This document shows, in pieces, positions 1-8,605 of a DNA stretch of 64,000 nt. Position 1 is the first letter of the stretch. Each line of letters opens with the position of its first letter. Source of the stretch: Dokdonella_A sp040002595 (GTDB taxonomy: Bacteria; Pseudomonadota; Gammaproteobacteria; Xanthomonadales; Rhodanobacteraceae); contig JBDUED010000002.1 of the NCBI GenBank assembly GCA_040002595.1, positions 1-64,000 of the forward strand, written 5' to 3'. The notes beneath the pieces are model-generated. The model worked only from the letters and a program-made list of their open reading frames with translations. It did not search any database and was not told the origin of the DNA. Position numbers and translations under genes: made by a program.

Positions 1-726
1 CACGTACTTCATCGTGATCAGTTCGTCGGCCTTTTTCACCAGCGTGTTGAAGCGCGTGCCGATCTCGCACTGCCCAGCATTGCCAACCTCATGGTGATGC
101 ACTTCGACTACCTGGCCGACCCGTTCGAGCACCTTGCACATCTCGCTGCGCATATCCTGGAACGCATCCACCGGTGCGACCGGGAAATAACCGCCCTTGA
201 CCCCCCCGCGATGGCCGGAATTGCCGCCATCGAACGACTTGCCGGACGACCACGCGGCTTCTTCCGACTCGATCTCGTAGGACACATGGCCCATGTCGTT
301 GCGGAATCGCACCGAGTCGAAAATGAAGAATTCCGGTTCCGGACCGAAGAACGCGGTATCAGCGATGCCGGTCGATTTGAGGTAGGCCTCGGCGCGTTTG
401 GCGACCGAGCGTGGATCGCGCGAATAGGCCTGCATCGTGCTCGGTTCAAGCACGTCGCATTGCAGCAGCAGCGTCTTGTCGGCCATGAACGGATCGATGA
501 TCGCGCTCGTTGGATCGGGCAGCAGCACCATGTCTGATTCGTTGATGCCCTTCCAACCGGCGATTGACGAACCGTCGAACATCTTGCCATCCTCGAACAG
601 CGCTTCATCCACGCAATGTGCGGGAAACGACAGGTGATGCTGGCGTCCCACCAGATCGGCAAAGCGCAAATCGACGAATTCGACGTCGTTGTCCTTGATC
701 AGGGTGAGCACGTTTTCGATGGACAT
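1..726 (-). CDS. glnA: Glutamine synthetase type I, N-terminal 242 residues (3' end outside window)
   Basis: Glutamine synthetase makes glutamine from glutamate, ammonia and ATP in the cytoplasm as a dodecamer. Reading the minus strand from the ATG at 726, the protein starts MSIENVLTLIKDNDVEF. It shows the beta-grasp region, MFDGSSIAGW at about 49-58, the metal-binding FFGPEPEFF at 127-135 and HHHEVGNAGQ at 210-219. The frame is open to base 1, so the ATP-binding C-terminal part and the adenylylated tyrosine lie outside. The spacing to the start is weak in ribosome-binding sequence (only GGA about 10 bases upstream). A consensus sigma-54 promoter lies directly upstream, so expression is probably NtrC-dependent. 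The family call is secure. Confidence 0.97.
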   Translation of the reverse strand, partial: MSIENVLTLIKDNDVEFVDLRFADLVGRQHHLSFPAHCVDEALFEDGKMFDGSSIAGWKGINESDMVLLPDPTSAIIDPFMADKTLLLQCDVLEPSTMQAYSRDPRSVAKRAEAYLKSTGIADTAFFGPEPEFFIFDSVRFRNDMGHVSYEIESEEAAWSSGKSFDGGNSGHRGGVKGGYFPVAPVDAFQDMRSEMCKVLERVGQVVEVHHHEVGNAGQCEIGTRFNTLVKKADELITMKYV

Positions 727-758
727 GGGATTATTCCGACAAGAAGGTTCGTCCGAGG

Positions 759-775
759 TTGCAACCGGCGTGCCA
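759..775 (-). promoter_or_regulatory. Sigma-54 (RpoN) -24/-12 promoter of glnA
   Basis: Read on the minus strand this is TGGCAC-GCCGG-TTGCAA, a perfect match to TGGCAC-N5-TTGCW. The -12 GC dinucleotide is at 761-762, which predicts a transcript start near 749 and a leader of about 23 bases before the glnA ATG at 726. RpoN control of glnA is established in many proteobacteria. Confidence 0.93.
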
Positions 776-837
776 TCGCGACCTCGCATCGGGGCCTAAC
801 GAAATCAATGTGTTGAATCGCCCGTGCTTGATCGATC

Positions 838-884
838 GCACCAAAACTGTGCGTTCAGTTAGCTATTTTCCCCATAATGGTGCA
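838..884. promoter_or_regulatory. Possible NtrC enhancer region upstream of glnA
   Basis: The dyad GCAC-N7-GTGC lies at 838-852 and a TGGTGCA half-site at 878-884, about 90-130 bases upstream of the predicted glnA start, where NtrC sites usually sit. The dyad spacing is two bases shorter than the usual GCAC-N9-GTGC, so the assignment is tentative. The same stretch must also hold the promoter of divergent uppP. Confidence 0.4.
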
Positions 885-937
885 ACCATTCCAAATGTGG
901 CAAACGAAACAATCCTCAAATCCCAGCCAAGCGACCC

Positions 938-1732
938 ATGACCGATCTCATCAACCCCATCCTGCTTGGCCTCATCGAAGGCATAACCGAATTCCTGCCC
1001 ATTTCCAGTACGGGTCATCTGCTGATCGCCGAACACTGGCTTGGGCAACGCTCGGACGTGTTCAACGTGGTTATCCAGGCCGGCGCGATCCTCGCCGTCG
1101 CGTTGATTTACCGCGAGCGCCTGTGGCAACTCGCGACTGGCCTGCGCGATTCGCGCAATCGCGACTACGCGCTGAAGCTCAGCCTCGCCTTCTCCATCAC
1201 TGCGGTGCTCGGTTTCATCGCCACCCGCCTTGGGTTCAAGTTACCCGCGACGATCACGCCGGTAGCGTGGGCGCTGATTCTCGGCGGAATATGGATGCTT
1301 GGTGCGGAATGGCTCGCTGCAAAACAACCCGAACGCAGCGCGATCACCTGGCGCGTGGCCATCCTGGTGGGTCTGGCGCAGGTTGTTGCCGGCGTTTTCC
1401 CCGGCACCTCGCGCTCCGCCGCGACCATTTTTGTCGCCCTGCTTGCCGGCACCAGCAATCGCGCGGCAGCAACTGAATTCGCCTTCCTCGTCGGTATTCC
1501 GACGATGTTTGCCGCAAGCGGCTACGAATTGTTCAAGTCGTTCAAGAACGGCGGCGGCGTTGCAGAAGACTGGAGTGCACTCGGCGTCGCCTTCGTCGTA
1601 TCGTTGATCACCGCCTTCGTCGCAGTGAAATGGCTGCTGGGCTACATCCGCACCCATCGTTTCACGCCGTTCGCGATCTATCGCATCGTCCTGGGTATCG
1701 CGTTGCTGGTGGCGTTGCCGGCGGGCGTTTGA
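938..1732 (+). CDS. uppP: Undecaprenyl-diphosphate phosphatase
   Basis: This integral membrane enzyme dephosphorylates undecaprenyl pyrophosphate to regenerate the lipid carrier for peptidoglycan and other cell-wall polymers. The 264-residue length is normal. The family motifs are clear: EGITEFLPISSTGH at about 14-27 and PGTSRSAAT at 155-163, with several hydrophobic segments between and after them. It is transcribed divergently from glnA. Loss or amplification of this family changes bacitracin tolerance (older name bacA). No strong ribosome-binding site is visible before the ATG. Confidence 0.96.
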   Translation: MTDLINPILLGLIEGITEFLPISSTGHLLIAEHWLGQRSDVFNVVIQAGAILAVALIYRERLWQLATGLRDSRNRDYALKLSLAFSITAVLGFIATRLGFKLPATITPVAWALILGGIWMLGAEWLAAKQPERSAITWRVAILVGLAQVVAGVFPGTSRSAATIFVALLAGTSNRAAATEFAFLVGIPTMFAASGYELFKSFKNGGGVAEDWSALGVAFVVSLITAFVAVKWLLGYIRTHRFTPFAIYRIVLGIALLVALPAGV

Positions 1733-1889
1733 TTGGAACTCCGGTCGAGCTGCGAGGACGAGCGAAAAAACGCGGAAGCGGTCACAGAACCACCGGAAAG
1801 CCCACGTCGCGAGCATCCGACAGCCAACACGGGAACTGGATGACCATCGCGAAACTTCCCACCGCGAAGCCAGATAAAAAGCGCCGCAG

Positions 1890-3203
1890 TCAAACCCCCG
1901 CCGCGCGATTGAAATCCCCGATGGCTGCGATGAGATCGGTGATCGCAGCGCGTTCGATTTCGGTCAGATAGGGATTCCACGTGTCAAGCAGAACGACTAC
2001 GCGGGTGTCGCTGCCGCGGTTCCACGCTTCGTGCTCGAAGGTGTCGTCGAAGCTGAAGCAGCGGCCTTCTTGCCAGTTCCGCGCTTCGCCGCCGACGACC
2101 AGTGAACAGTTATCCGGTACGACGAGTGCGAGATGGGTCACCACGCGTGTGTTGGTGACGCCGTGGTGCGGCAGGATGTGCGAGCCCGGCGTCAGCAGCG
2201 AGAAACAGGCTTCGGGCGCGTGTTCGCGGATGCGACATAACGGCGCTGCATCGAGCGCGGCTGCGGTACGCGGGCAGCGCGCGGCATTGCCCTCGTTGCG
2301 GTGGCCGTGGCGATAGAAGAAGAACGCATTCCAGGCCGGCGTACCGCGGTCACCGCGCAGCAGATCGTCGAGCGACTGCTGGTCGTCGACGTGACCAAGG
2401 AATGGTTCAAAATGGCGATCCTCGGCCAGCACGCCGAGCATTTCCTCGCGGATCGCCGCGGTGTGTGATTCGAGTTCGGCGTACCACGGAAACAGGTCGG
2501 GGGAGAAAAAGCGCGTCGCCGGCAGATCTGGGAAATACAGGAATTTCGACCGCTGCTGCGGCTCCGGATAGTCCGGTGCAAGATCGTCCAGATAGATGGC
2601 CAGGCATTTTTCCACACGTGCCAGTGCCGCCGCGCCATAACGTTCGCGAAGAGGCATCAACAGGCCGTAGAAAAGTTGGCGCCGGCCGCTTGCGACCACG
2701 CGCATCGCGTGGCGCACGAGTGGTCGCAATGGGAGTGCGGTGGTCTCGTCACTCAGCCATTGGCCATGTCCCTGCGCGGCCATGATCGCTCCGAAATACG
2801 CCGGCAACGCGTCGTGATGGCGGCCGAGCGCTTGCAGTACTTCGGCCAGACGCAGGCGCGCCACGTAGAGGGCAGGCTCCAGCGCCACGCTGCGCGCCAA
2901 CGCGGCGTGTGCCTCCTCAAGGCGGCCATGTTCGCGCTGCAGGACACCCAGATTGGTCAGCGTGGTCGGATCGTCCGGATGTGCTGCGAGCGCCCGCTCA
3001 AGCAGGGCCTGAGCTTCGGCGGCGTCGTTGCGACCATGCGCGCAGATCGCCAGAAAATTGAGGGCGTCGGCGTCGGTCGGTTCATCGCGCAACAATTCGG
3101 CGAACGCGCGTTCGGCATCCGCCGCGCGGCCGTGGTTGGCGAGCGCGAGCGCCGCCGTCCGGCGCTCGGCCAGTGCAGCAGATTGAATGGAAGCTTCGGT
3201 CAT
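1890..3203 (-). CDS. TPR protein with aspartyl/asparaginyl beta-hydroxylase domain
   Basis: Residues about 5-140 are helical tetratricopeptide repeats. The C-terminal half is an Asp/Asn beta-hydroxylase domain, a 2-oxoglutarate/Fe(II) dioxygenase related to animal AspH. It has PGSHILPHHG at about 339-348 and FDDTFEHEAWN at 385-395, placing the two iron-binding histidines near 346 and 391. AspH-type enzymes lack the acidic third ligand and this one fits. I chose the ATG at 3203 (437 aa). An in-frame TTG at 3230 adds nine residues and has a TAGCAT six bases before it, so it could be the true start. The upstream TPR-sulfotransferase has the same strand and TPR style, which suggests a shared protein-modifying role. 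The substrate is unknown. Confidence 0.88.
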   Translation of the reverse strand: MTEASIQSAALAERRTAALALANHGRAADAERAFAELLRDEPTDADALNFLAICAHGRNDAAEAQALLERALAAHPDDPTTLTNLGVLQREHGRLEEAHAALARSVALEPALYVARLRLAEVLQALGRHHDALPAYFGAIMAAQGHGQWLSDETTALPLRPLVRHAMRVVASGRRQLFYGLLMPLRERYGAAALARVEKCLAIYLDDLAPDYPEPQQRSKFLYFPDLPATRFFSPDLFPWYAELESHTAAIREEMLGVLAEDRHFEPFLGHVDDQQSLDDLLRGDRGTPAWNAFFFYRHGHRNEGNAARCPRTAAALDAAPLCRIREHAPEACFSLLTPGSHILPHHGVTNTRVVTHLALVVPDNCSLVVGGEARNWQEGRCFSFDDTFEHEAWNRGSDTRVVVLLDTWNPYLTEIERAAITDLIAAIGDFNRAAGV

Positions 3204-3289
3204 GGGGATGCGATCGCGACGGAAATTCAATCGCGAATGCTAACAGGCCGCTACCCGATCCCGCTGTGATCGCTTCTGCAAGTGCGCCG

Positions 3290-5368
3290 TTACGCCAAGC
3301 GCGCGAATGCATCGGCAAGCACGTCGCGGTAGCGCTGCCAGTGACCGGCTACAAAGCGGACCGGCAAACCGCCAAGCCCCTGCGCCATGGCGTCCAGTTG
3401 AGGACCGGGCCGCAGTGCCTCGATGCCGAGAAATTGCGCAACTTCGTTCAGTTCGCCTGCAACCGCGTCGAGCAACGGATCAGCGGCCACGACCAGTCGC
3501 CGCGGATCGTCCAGTTGACCGCCAAACGCTAGATGCTGGCGCGCGCGAGCGAGCCAGTCGGCCATCGCAGCGGGCTCGCCAAAGGCAAATCCGGGGGCCC
3601 AGCCAAACGCGAGCCAGTTGAGCAGGGCGTCGCGCGGATCGCGCTCGACGATCAGCAGGCGCGTACCCGGCAGTGCACGTCGAATCAAGCCAAGCAGATG
3701 CGCATCCCAGCGCGGCAGCCAGTCAACGATGCGGCGGGAGGTGTCGATATTTCCCGCGCGCAGGGGCGCCAGCCAACGTTCGCGCAACGCTTCGCGGTCG
3801 AGGTCGTTCAGCTCGCCGCTGTAGTACGCCAGTCGCGGCCGGTTGAAATCATCGTCGCGCAGCAACGCGCCGATGCGATCGCGCAAGACGATCAATTCGG
3901 GTTGATCGGCGAGCAGCGCGGCGACGCGTTCGACGCCGCTGCCGGGCGTGCCGAGCAGCAGGATCGGCGCGCTGGCCCACGCCTCGCGCGCAGGCTCGCA
4001 AAGCGCGGCGGACAATTCAGCGCTCGGCTCATGCAGCGGCGGCAGCGCACTCGGCATGCCGCGCTGAGCTTCGACGAAGCAGCGCACCGCATCGTCTGCG
4101 TCGCCCGCGCGATCGTGCAATCGTCCGAGATAGTTCAGGCGCAGACGGTTCTGGCCCTCGCTCAAGGCGTGCCGACCAAGCGCCGCGAGGGCATCGAGCG
4201 CATCGGCGTCCGCGTCGGCTTGCATCAGGGCGCGGATGCCGATGAGCTGCATCTCGGCATCGTCCGGACGCGCCCGCAACACAATCTGCGCATGCGCATT
4301 GGCGGCCGCCGGCTCTCCCAGGTATTCGGCCACCATCGCGAATCGACTGCGCGCCTGGATATCGTCCGCATCGAGATCGACCAGTTCCTTCCATGCGACC
4401 GCCGCTTGTGGCAACCGACCGATCACCATCAACAAATCCGCGCGCGACGCCTGCATCGAGCGATCGTCGGGCGCGCTCGACAGAAACGCTTCGTATGTCG
4501 CGACGGCTTCCTCGTGACGTCCAAGCTGCAGCAGCGTCCACGCCAGCGCTCGTACGGTTGCAGGCTGCGTCGGATCGAGTGCGAGCGCCGCGCGATAACC
4601 CGCTGCTGCGTCGTCCCAGCGATTTTCGGTGCGCGCCACATCGGCGAGTCCGACGTGCGCGATCGTCTCGAAACCGGGCACCACCAACAGCGTGCGAAAT
4701 TGCGCCGCCGCTTCATCGGTGCGCTTTTCCTGCAGCAGCAACGCAGCCAGCACGGGGCGCACCTGATGCAGGTCCGGGCGCAGGCGCAACGCATTCAGGT
4801 ACGCCTGCTCGGCAAACGCGGGAGTATCCCGTCGAGCGAATGCCTGGCCGAGCTGCAACTGGATCATCGCATCGCTGGGCGCAAGATCCGCGGCGCGGCC
4901 AAGATGGCGCAGCGCCGCGTCGAGATCGCCACGTTCGAGAAGCAAGGCGCCAAGTCCAGCCAGCGCATGCGGCTCTTCGCCAGCGCGCAGGGCAATGCGG
5001 AAATGCTGTTCGGCGGTGTCGGACTGGCCGCGCAGCAAGGCGATCTGGCCGGCGCCAGCACGCGCAGCGGCAAGATTCGGATCGAGCACGAGCGCGCGCG
5101 CGAAACCGCGTTCTGCCGCGTCATAATCGCCAGCACGGAACGCGAGCGAAGCGAGACTGAGCTCGAGGTTGGCATCGTCCGGCGCCAGCGCACGGGCGCG
5201 AGCAAGCAGATGCGAGCCCTCCTCCGCGTCGCCCCGCTGGTAACGCAGCATGCCGAGCAGATGCAGCGTATCGGCATCGTCCGGATTCTCGGCAAGCTGC
5301 GCGCGATAGCCTTGTTCGGCTTCGTCGAAGCGGCCTTGACGGTGCAGATCAATCGATTGTTTGAGCAT
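3290..5368 (-). CDS. TPR-repeat sulfotransferase family protein
   Basis: The first ~430 of 692 residues are tandem TPRs. Residues 469-692 form a sulfotransferase domain that would move sulfate from PAPS to an acceptor. Visible marks are the 5'-phosphosulfate loop region LLGTPGSGVERVA (about 471-483), the 3'-phosphate motif ERDPRDALLNW (575-585) and the closing GHWQRYRDVL (676-685). The loop is GTPGSG rather than the commoner PRSGT, a modest departure. TPR-fused sulfotransferases resemble tyrosylprotein sulfotransferases, but the acceptor cannot be told from sequence. It is followed 59 bases on by the TPR-hydroxylase. Confidence 0.87.
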   Translation of the reverse strand: MLKQSIDLHRQGRFDEAEQGYRAQLAENPDDADTLHLLGMLRYQRGDAEEGSHLLARARALAPDDANLELSLASLAFRAGDYDAAERGFARALVLDPNLAAARAGAGQIALLRGQSDTAEQHFRIALRAGEEPHALAGLGALLLERGDLDAALRHLGRAADLAPSDAMIQLQLGQAFARRDTPAFAEQAYLNALRLRPDLHQVRPVLAALLLQEKRTDEAAAQFRTLLVVPGFETIAHVGLADVARTENRWDDAAAGYRAALALDPTQPATVRALAWTLLQLGRHEEAVATYEAFLSSAPDDRSMQASRADLLMVIGRLPQAAVAWKELVDLDADDIQARSRFAMVAEYLGEPAAANAHAQIVLRARPDDAEMQLIGIRALMQADADADALDALAALGRHALSEGQNRLRLNYLGRLHDRAGDADDAVRCFVEAQRGMPSALPPLHEPSAELSAALCEPAREAWASAPILLLGTPGSGVERVAALLADQPELIVLRDRIGALLRDDDFNRPRLAYYSGELNDLDREALRERWLAPLRAGNIDTSRRIVDWLPRWDAHLLGLIRRALPGTRLLIVERDPRDALLNWLAFGWAPGFAFGEPAAMADWLARARQHLAFGGQLDDPRRLVVAADPLLDAVAGELNEVAQFLGIEALRPGPQLDAMAQGLGGLPVRFVAGHWQRYRDVLADAFARLA

Positions 5369-5482
5369 GTCAAATCGCAGTCAGGCGAGGATGAGAGTGT
5401 GCGCAGCACGTGCTGCAGGCGGTGATCGCAGGCACTCGCCAGCGTGTGCCGACGGCGCGAAAAGCGCGCGGATTATGCCGGA

Positions 5483-6607
5483 TTACAAGAAGTCGGGCGT
5501 ACCGCACAGAAAAGCCCGGGGGTGCTCGTCGAGGTCAACAGGCGCGCTCCGCCCGACATGCAACAGCATGCGCGCGGCAATGTAATCCTCGACGAAACTG
5601 TGCAGCGACCAATCGCTGATGAATCCGCAGTGGCCGCCGTGCGCGGCAATATCGAGTTCGACCGTTGGTGGCAGCTCGAGCGCGCGAAAATCTTCAATCG
5701 GAATTACCGGATCGTCGGCAGCGGTCAGGATCGTCGCCGGAATGCGCAGATGCTTCAGCCGTGCACCCGCAATCGAATAGCCATCGAGATAATTTTCCAG
5801 TGAACCGAAATCCGTGTGGCGCATTACCAGTGCGCGCGTGAGCTCGCGCAGATTGCCGCCCAGATCGGCCGCCGAAAACCAGTCGCGATCGGAAAACAGC
5901 TTCTGTTTGCGCCGCAACGAGGCGCGCCATTTGTACAGAAAGTATTTTTGATAAAACCACGGCGCAGCTTCCAGACCGAAGAGCCCTGCGCTGGGACTTA
6001 CCACCGGACAAACAGCGAGCGCATAGCGCAACGCAATGCCGGCAGCGGGCGCGCGCAACGCGACGCGCAAGGCGAAATTGCCGCCGAGCGAAAAGCCGGC
6101 GAGCGCCAGTGCGGGGGGCGCGAATCGGCTCTGCATCGCCTGCACGGCACCGACAACTTCGTCGATGCGGCAGGAATGGAACAACTCGCGATTGAGATGA
6201 TGCGTATCGCCGTGATCGCGAAAGTTCAGGCGGAAAATATCGAAGCCTTCATCGAGCAGACGGGCGCCGGTGTTGATCACGTACGACGAACGCACGCTTC
6301 CTTCCCAGCCATGCAGCAACACGACCAGGCCGCGCGACTCGGGCAACACGCACTGCGCACTGTGAAAGCCCTGCAGGCGCACGCCGTCACCGCAATCAAG
6401 CAGATGTTCGGTGGTCTCGCGTTCGACCGCGCGGCGCGCGCGTCTGCACAACAGGCGACGCAGGCCGCTCGATGCGAGTGACGATTGCACATGCGGATTG
6501 CGCAGCAGACGCGGCGGCTTGAACTGCGCCGCGTGTGAAGCCACCAAGCGAGCGCTGGCCTGCGCCGCATCCTCGTCTGCCTGAGGCGCCCTCATTCGCT
6601 CAGGCAT
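5483..6607 (-). CDS. YheT-family alpha/beta hydrolase
   Basis: A 374-residue alpha/beta hydrolase of the YheT/EMB8 group. It carries the oxyanion-side motif LLHGWEGS, the nucleophile elbow AGFSLGGN, an acid in LTAADDPVIP and the catalytic histidine in AAHGGHCGF, so the triad looks intact. Family members are esterases or lipases of uncertain substrate. The ATG at 6607 lies inside the last codons of the upstream acyltransferase (ATGCCTGA overlap), indicating translational coupling. A second ATG at 6595 just past that stop is also possible. The pairing with a PlsC acyltransferase suggests lipid metabolism, but this is inference. Confidence 0.85.
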   Translation of the reverse strand: MPERMRAPQADEDAAQASARLVASHAAQFKPPRLLRNPHVQSSLASSGLRRLLCRRARRAVERETTEHLLDCGDGVRLQGFHSAQCVLPESRGLVVLLHGWEGSVRSSYVINTGARLLDEGFDIFRLNFRDHGDTHHLNRELFHSCRIDEVVGAVQAMQSRFAPPALALAGFSLGGNFALRVALRAPAAGIALRYALAVCPVVSPSAGLFGLEAAPWFYQKYFLYKWRASLRRKQKLFSDRDWFSAADLGGNLRELTRALVMRHTDFGSLENYLDGYSIAGARLKHLRIPATILTAADDPVIPIEDFRALELPPTVELDIAAHGGHCGFISDWSLHSFVEDYIAARMLLHVGRSAPVDLDEHPRAFLCGTPDFL

Positions 6608-7400
6608 CGCCATAACCGAGCGCCTCCACAATGCGCGCGCGACTTTCCTCGGCCATGCGGCGACGCGCGTCCGGCGTCAGCGGCACCGGCGCGAGGAAGT
6701 GTACTTCGGCATCCATCGATGGACCCCCAAGGATGCGCACGATGTTGGCGAAGAAACTTTCACCGACCGCGAACGGCACGCGCGGATCTTGAAGCCCGTG
6801 ATTGCCGTAGCGCAGCGCAACCGGCTGCACCGGCACCTGCGCATCGAGCGCGGCCTGGAAAATCCGCGCGTGGAATGTGCCGACCTTGTCGCCATGTCCG
6901 CTGCCGCCCTCGGGAAACACGCCGACCGCTTCGCCCGCGCGCAGACGCTCGACCACCCGCGCCATGACGACGGTCAGCGAATCGGTACTCCCTCGGCGAT
7001 GAAAAATCGTGCCGGCACGTGCGGCCAGCCAGCCGACGAATGGCCACTTCGCAATCTCGCTCTTGGCGACAAAACTCACGGGTCGCTGGCTGTGCATCAA
7101 CTCGATATCCAGCCACGAGATGTGATTGGCGACATGCAACACGGCGCCCGGCAGCGGCTCGCCAAAGCGGCGGATGCGAAATCCGAAAATCCGCACGAGC
7201 ATGCCCGACCACCAGCGGATCATGAATTTCTCCAGCGACGTACCCCCGACCGGAATCCGCGCCGCCAGCGGATTGAGCACGAGCACACCGAGCGGTGCGG
7301 CGATCAGGATGTGCAGCAGCAAAATTGGCGTGCGGATCGCGTATCGCAACAGACGCATCGGGTCGCCGGGCGCGGCCACCGTGTTGTGAGGAGGTTTCAT
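6600..7400 (-). CDS. plsC: 1-acyl-sn-glycerol-3-phosphate acyltransferase (PlsC family)
   Basis: A 266-residue membrane acyltransferase that would form phosphatidic acid from lysophosphatidic acid. The NHISWLD motif (HX4D catalytic pair), the FHRRGS region and VFPEGGSGHGD are in the canonical order, after an N-terminal hydrophobic segment (LLLHILIAAPLGVLVL). The start is the ATG at 7400. There is no ribosome-binding site, but a TACCAT hexamer ends exactly six bases before it. A second PlsC-like gene lies at 27.5-28.1 kb, so which one is the essential enzyme is not certain. Confidence 0.88.
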   Translation of the reverse strand: MKPPHNTVAAPGDPMRLLRYAIRTPILLLHILIAAPLGVLVLNPLAARIPVGGTSLEKFMIRWWSGMLVRIFGFRIRRFGEPLPGAVLHVANHISWLDIELMHSQRPVSFVAKSEIAKWPFVGWLAARAGTIFHRRGSTDSLTVVMARVVERLRAGEAVGVFPEGGSGHGDKVGTFHARIFQAALDAQVPVQPVALRYGNHGLQDPRVPFAVGESFFANIVRILGGPSMDAEVHFLAPVPLTPDARRRMAEESRARIVEALGYGDA

Positions 7401-7406
7401 CAAGCG

Positions 7407-7412
7407 ATGGTA
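7407..7412 (-). promoter_or_regulatory. Candidate -10 box six bases before plsC start (leaderless)
   Basis: Minus-strand TACCAT followed by CGCTTG and then the ATG. The first two and last two bases match the sigma-70 -10 consensus. No clear -35 is visible at 17 bases (TTGCCG occurs with a 19-base spacer). A transcript from here would begin at the start codon. Confidence 0.4.
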
Positions 7413-7513
7413 GCGGATGCATGACGCGGTGCGGCAAACGCGCGCTGACTGGCTGCTGCCTGGGGGTTAAAAGTGGAGATGGCGGTCGCAATTGAACCAG
7501 GAGGGAAAATCGC

Positions 7514-7789
7514 ATGAACGACCTTCATCGCCTGCTTTCAGCCGCGCTCCGTCATCAAAGCCAGCGCCACCGCGCCATTCTGCCCACACTGGAGGCCGCC
7601 CTTCGCCGGAATGACGAACTTCGGGCGACTTCCTCTGGGGATCGTCAATCGTCTTGCAACCGACCCTGCGCCTCACCCAGATCGTTCAGATGTTCCTCCC
7701 ACCAGCGCGCCTCGCCGACGTGCGCGAACGCGCGCGGAAATGCGGGGTCACCCCAGCGTGCGGCAACCCAGCCGGCCCAATGGATCTGA
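7514..7789 (+). CDS. Possible small protein with strong ribosome-binding site, antisense to srkA end
   Basis: The ATG at 7514 is preceded by AGGAGGG at 7499-7505, one of the best Shine-Dalgarno sequences in the window. The first ~38 residues (MNDLHRLLSAALRHQSQRH and on) look like a plausible helical, basic peptide. After that the frame runs antisense through the last 145 bases of srkA and becomes low-quality sequence rich in Arg, Ser and Cys. It may be a truncated or decayed small gene. I do not recognise it. Confidence 0.3.
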   Translation: MNDLHRLLSAALRHQSQRHRAILPTLEAALRRNDELRATSSGDRQSSCNRPCASPRSFRCSSHQRASPTCANARGNAGSPQRAATQPAQWI

Positions 7790-8601
7790 CGCATGATGCG
7801 CAGCGGTTCGATCAGGCGAAGTTCGCGATGGTCGAAATCGCGAAACTCGGCATAGCCTTCGAGCAGCGCATCGAGCGCGTGAGGGGTTGGCGCCAGCATC
7901 CACAAATCCTGCACCGCCGGACCCATGCGCGCATCGTCGAGGTCAACGAAGTGGGGACCGCTGTCGGTCCACAGCACATTGCCCGCGTGGCAGTCGCCGT
8001 GCAGGCGGATGCGTGTGATGGGTTCGAGTTCGGCAAAGCGCGCGTCGATCGTTGCGGCGATGGCGGTTGTGCGCATCAGGTAGCTGTTGTGCAATCGATC
8101 CGGCAGCAAGCCGGAGACGAGCACCGCACGCGCCGCGTCGCGGATAAAGGTGTGGGTGTCGATCGTGCCGCGCTCGCGGAAACGCTCGCGTGCGCCGACG
8201 CCGTGCATGCGCGCAAGCAGGCGGCCCATCCAGGCGAGGTGATCGGCAGATTCCAGTTCCGGTGCGCGCCCGCCGCGTCGCGGATAAAGTGCGTAGCGAT
8301 AGCTGGCGTGTTCGAGCAATGTGTGTCCTGCGATCAGCAGCGGTGCGACCATCGGCAATTCCGCCGCGGCAAGTTCCAGCGCAAACGCGTGTTCCTCGGC
8401 AATTGCGGTGTCGCTCCAACGGGCTGGACGATAGAACTTGGCGACCAAGGGTGGGCCGTCTTCGATGCCGACCTGGTAGACCCGATTTTCGTAGCTTGCA
8501 AGTGCAAGCAGGCGACCATCGCTGACGAAACCAGCGGCATCGATCGCATCCAGCACGACGTCGGGTGAGAGGCCCGCGTAAGGTGTGGCCGCGGCAGCCA
8601 T
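7645..8601 (-). CDS. srkA: Stress-response serine/threonine kinase SrkA (YihE/RdoA)
   Basis: A 318-residue phosphotransferase-fold kinase matching the YihE/RdoA family, which helps cells survive envelope and oxidative stress. It has SYENRVYQVG near the N-terminus, VAKFYRP holding the ATP-binding lysine, the catalytic loop HGDCHAGNVLW and the metal site FVDLDDARMGP. Length is typical. It starts only four bases after the thioesterase stop, so the two are probably co-transcribed. In many gammaproteobacteria it sits next to dsbA, which is not the case here. Confidence 0.92.
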   Translation of the reverse strand: MAAAATPYAGLSPDVVLDAIDAAGFVSDGRLLALASYENRVYQVGIEDGPPLVAKFYRPARWSDTAIAEEHAFALELAAAELPMVAPLLIAGHTLLEHASYRYALYPRRGGRAPELESADHLAWMGRLLARMHGVGARERFRERGTIDTHTFIRDAARAVLVSGLLPDRLHNSYLMRTTAIAATIDARFAELEPITRIRLHGDCHAGNVLWTDSGPHFVDLDDARMGPAVQDLWMLAPTPHALDALLEGYAEFRDFDHRELRLIEPLRIMRQIHWAGWVAARWGDPAFPRAFAHVGEARWWEEHLNDLGEAQGRLQDD

Positions 8602-8605
8602 CGGC

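Noticed and set aside
3533..5425. Plus-strand 630-codon open frame
   Set aside because: It is antisense to the TPR-sulfotransferase, has no family motif, and reflects the codon bias of a high-G+C gene on the other strand.
7654..8568. Plus-strand 304-codon open frame
   Set aside because: It mirrors srkA, whose kinase motifs on the minus strand are clear.
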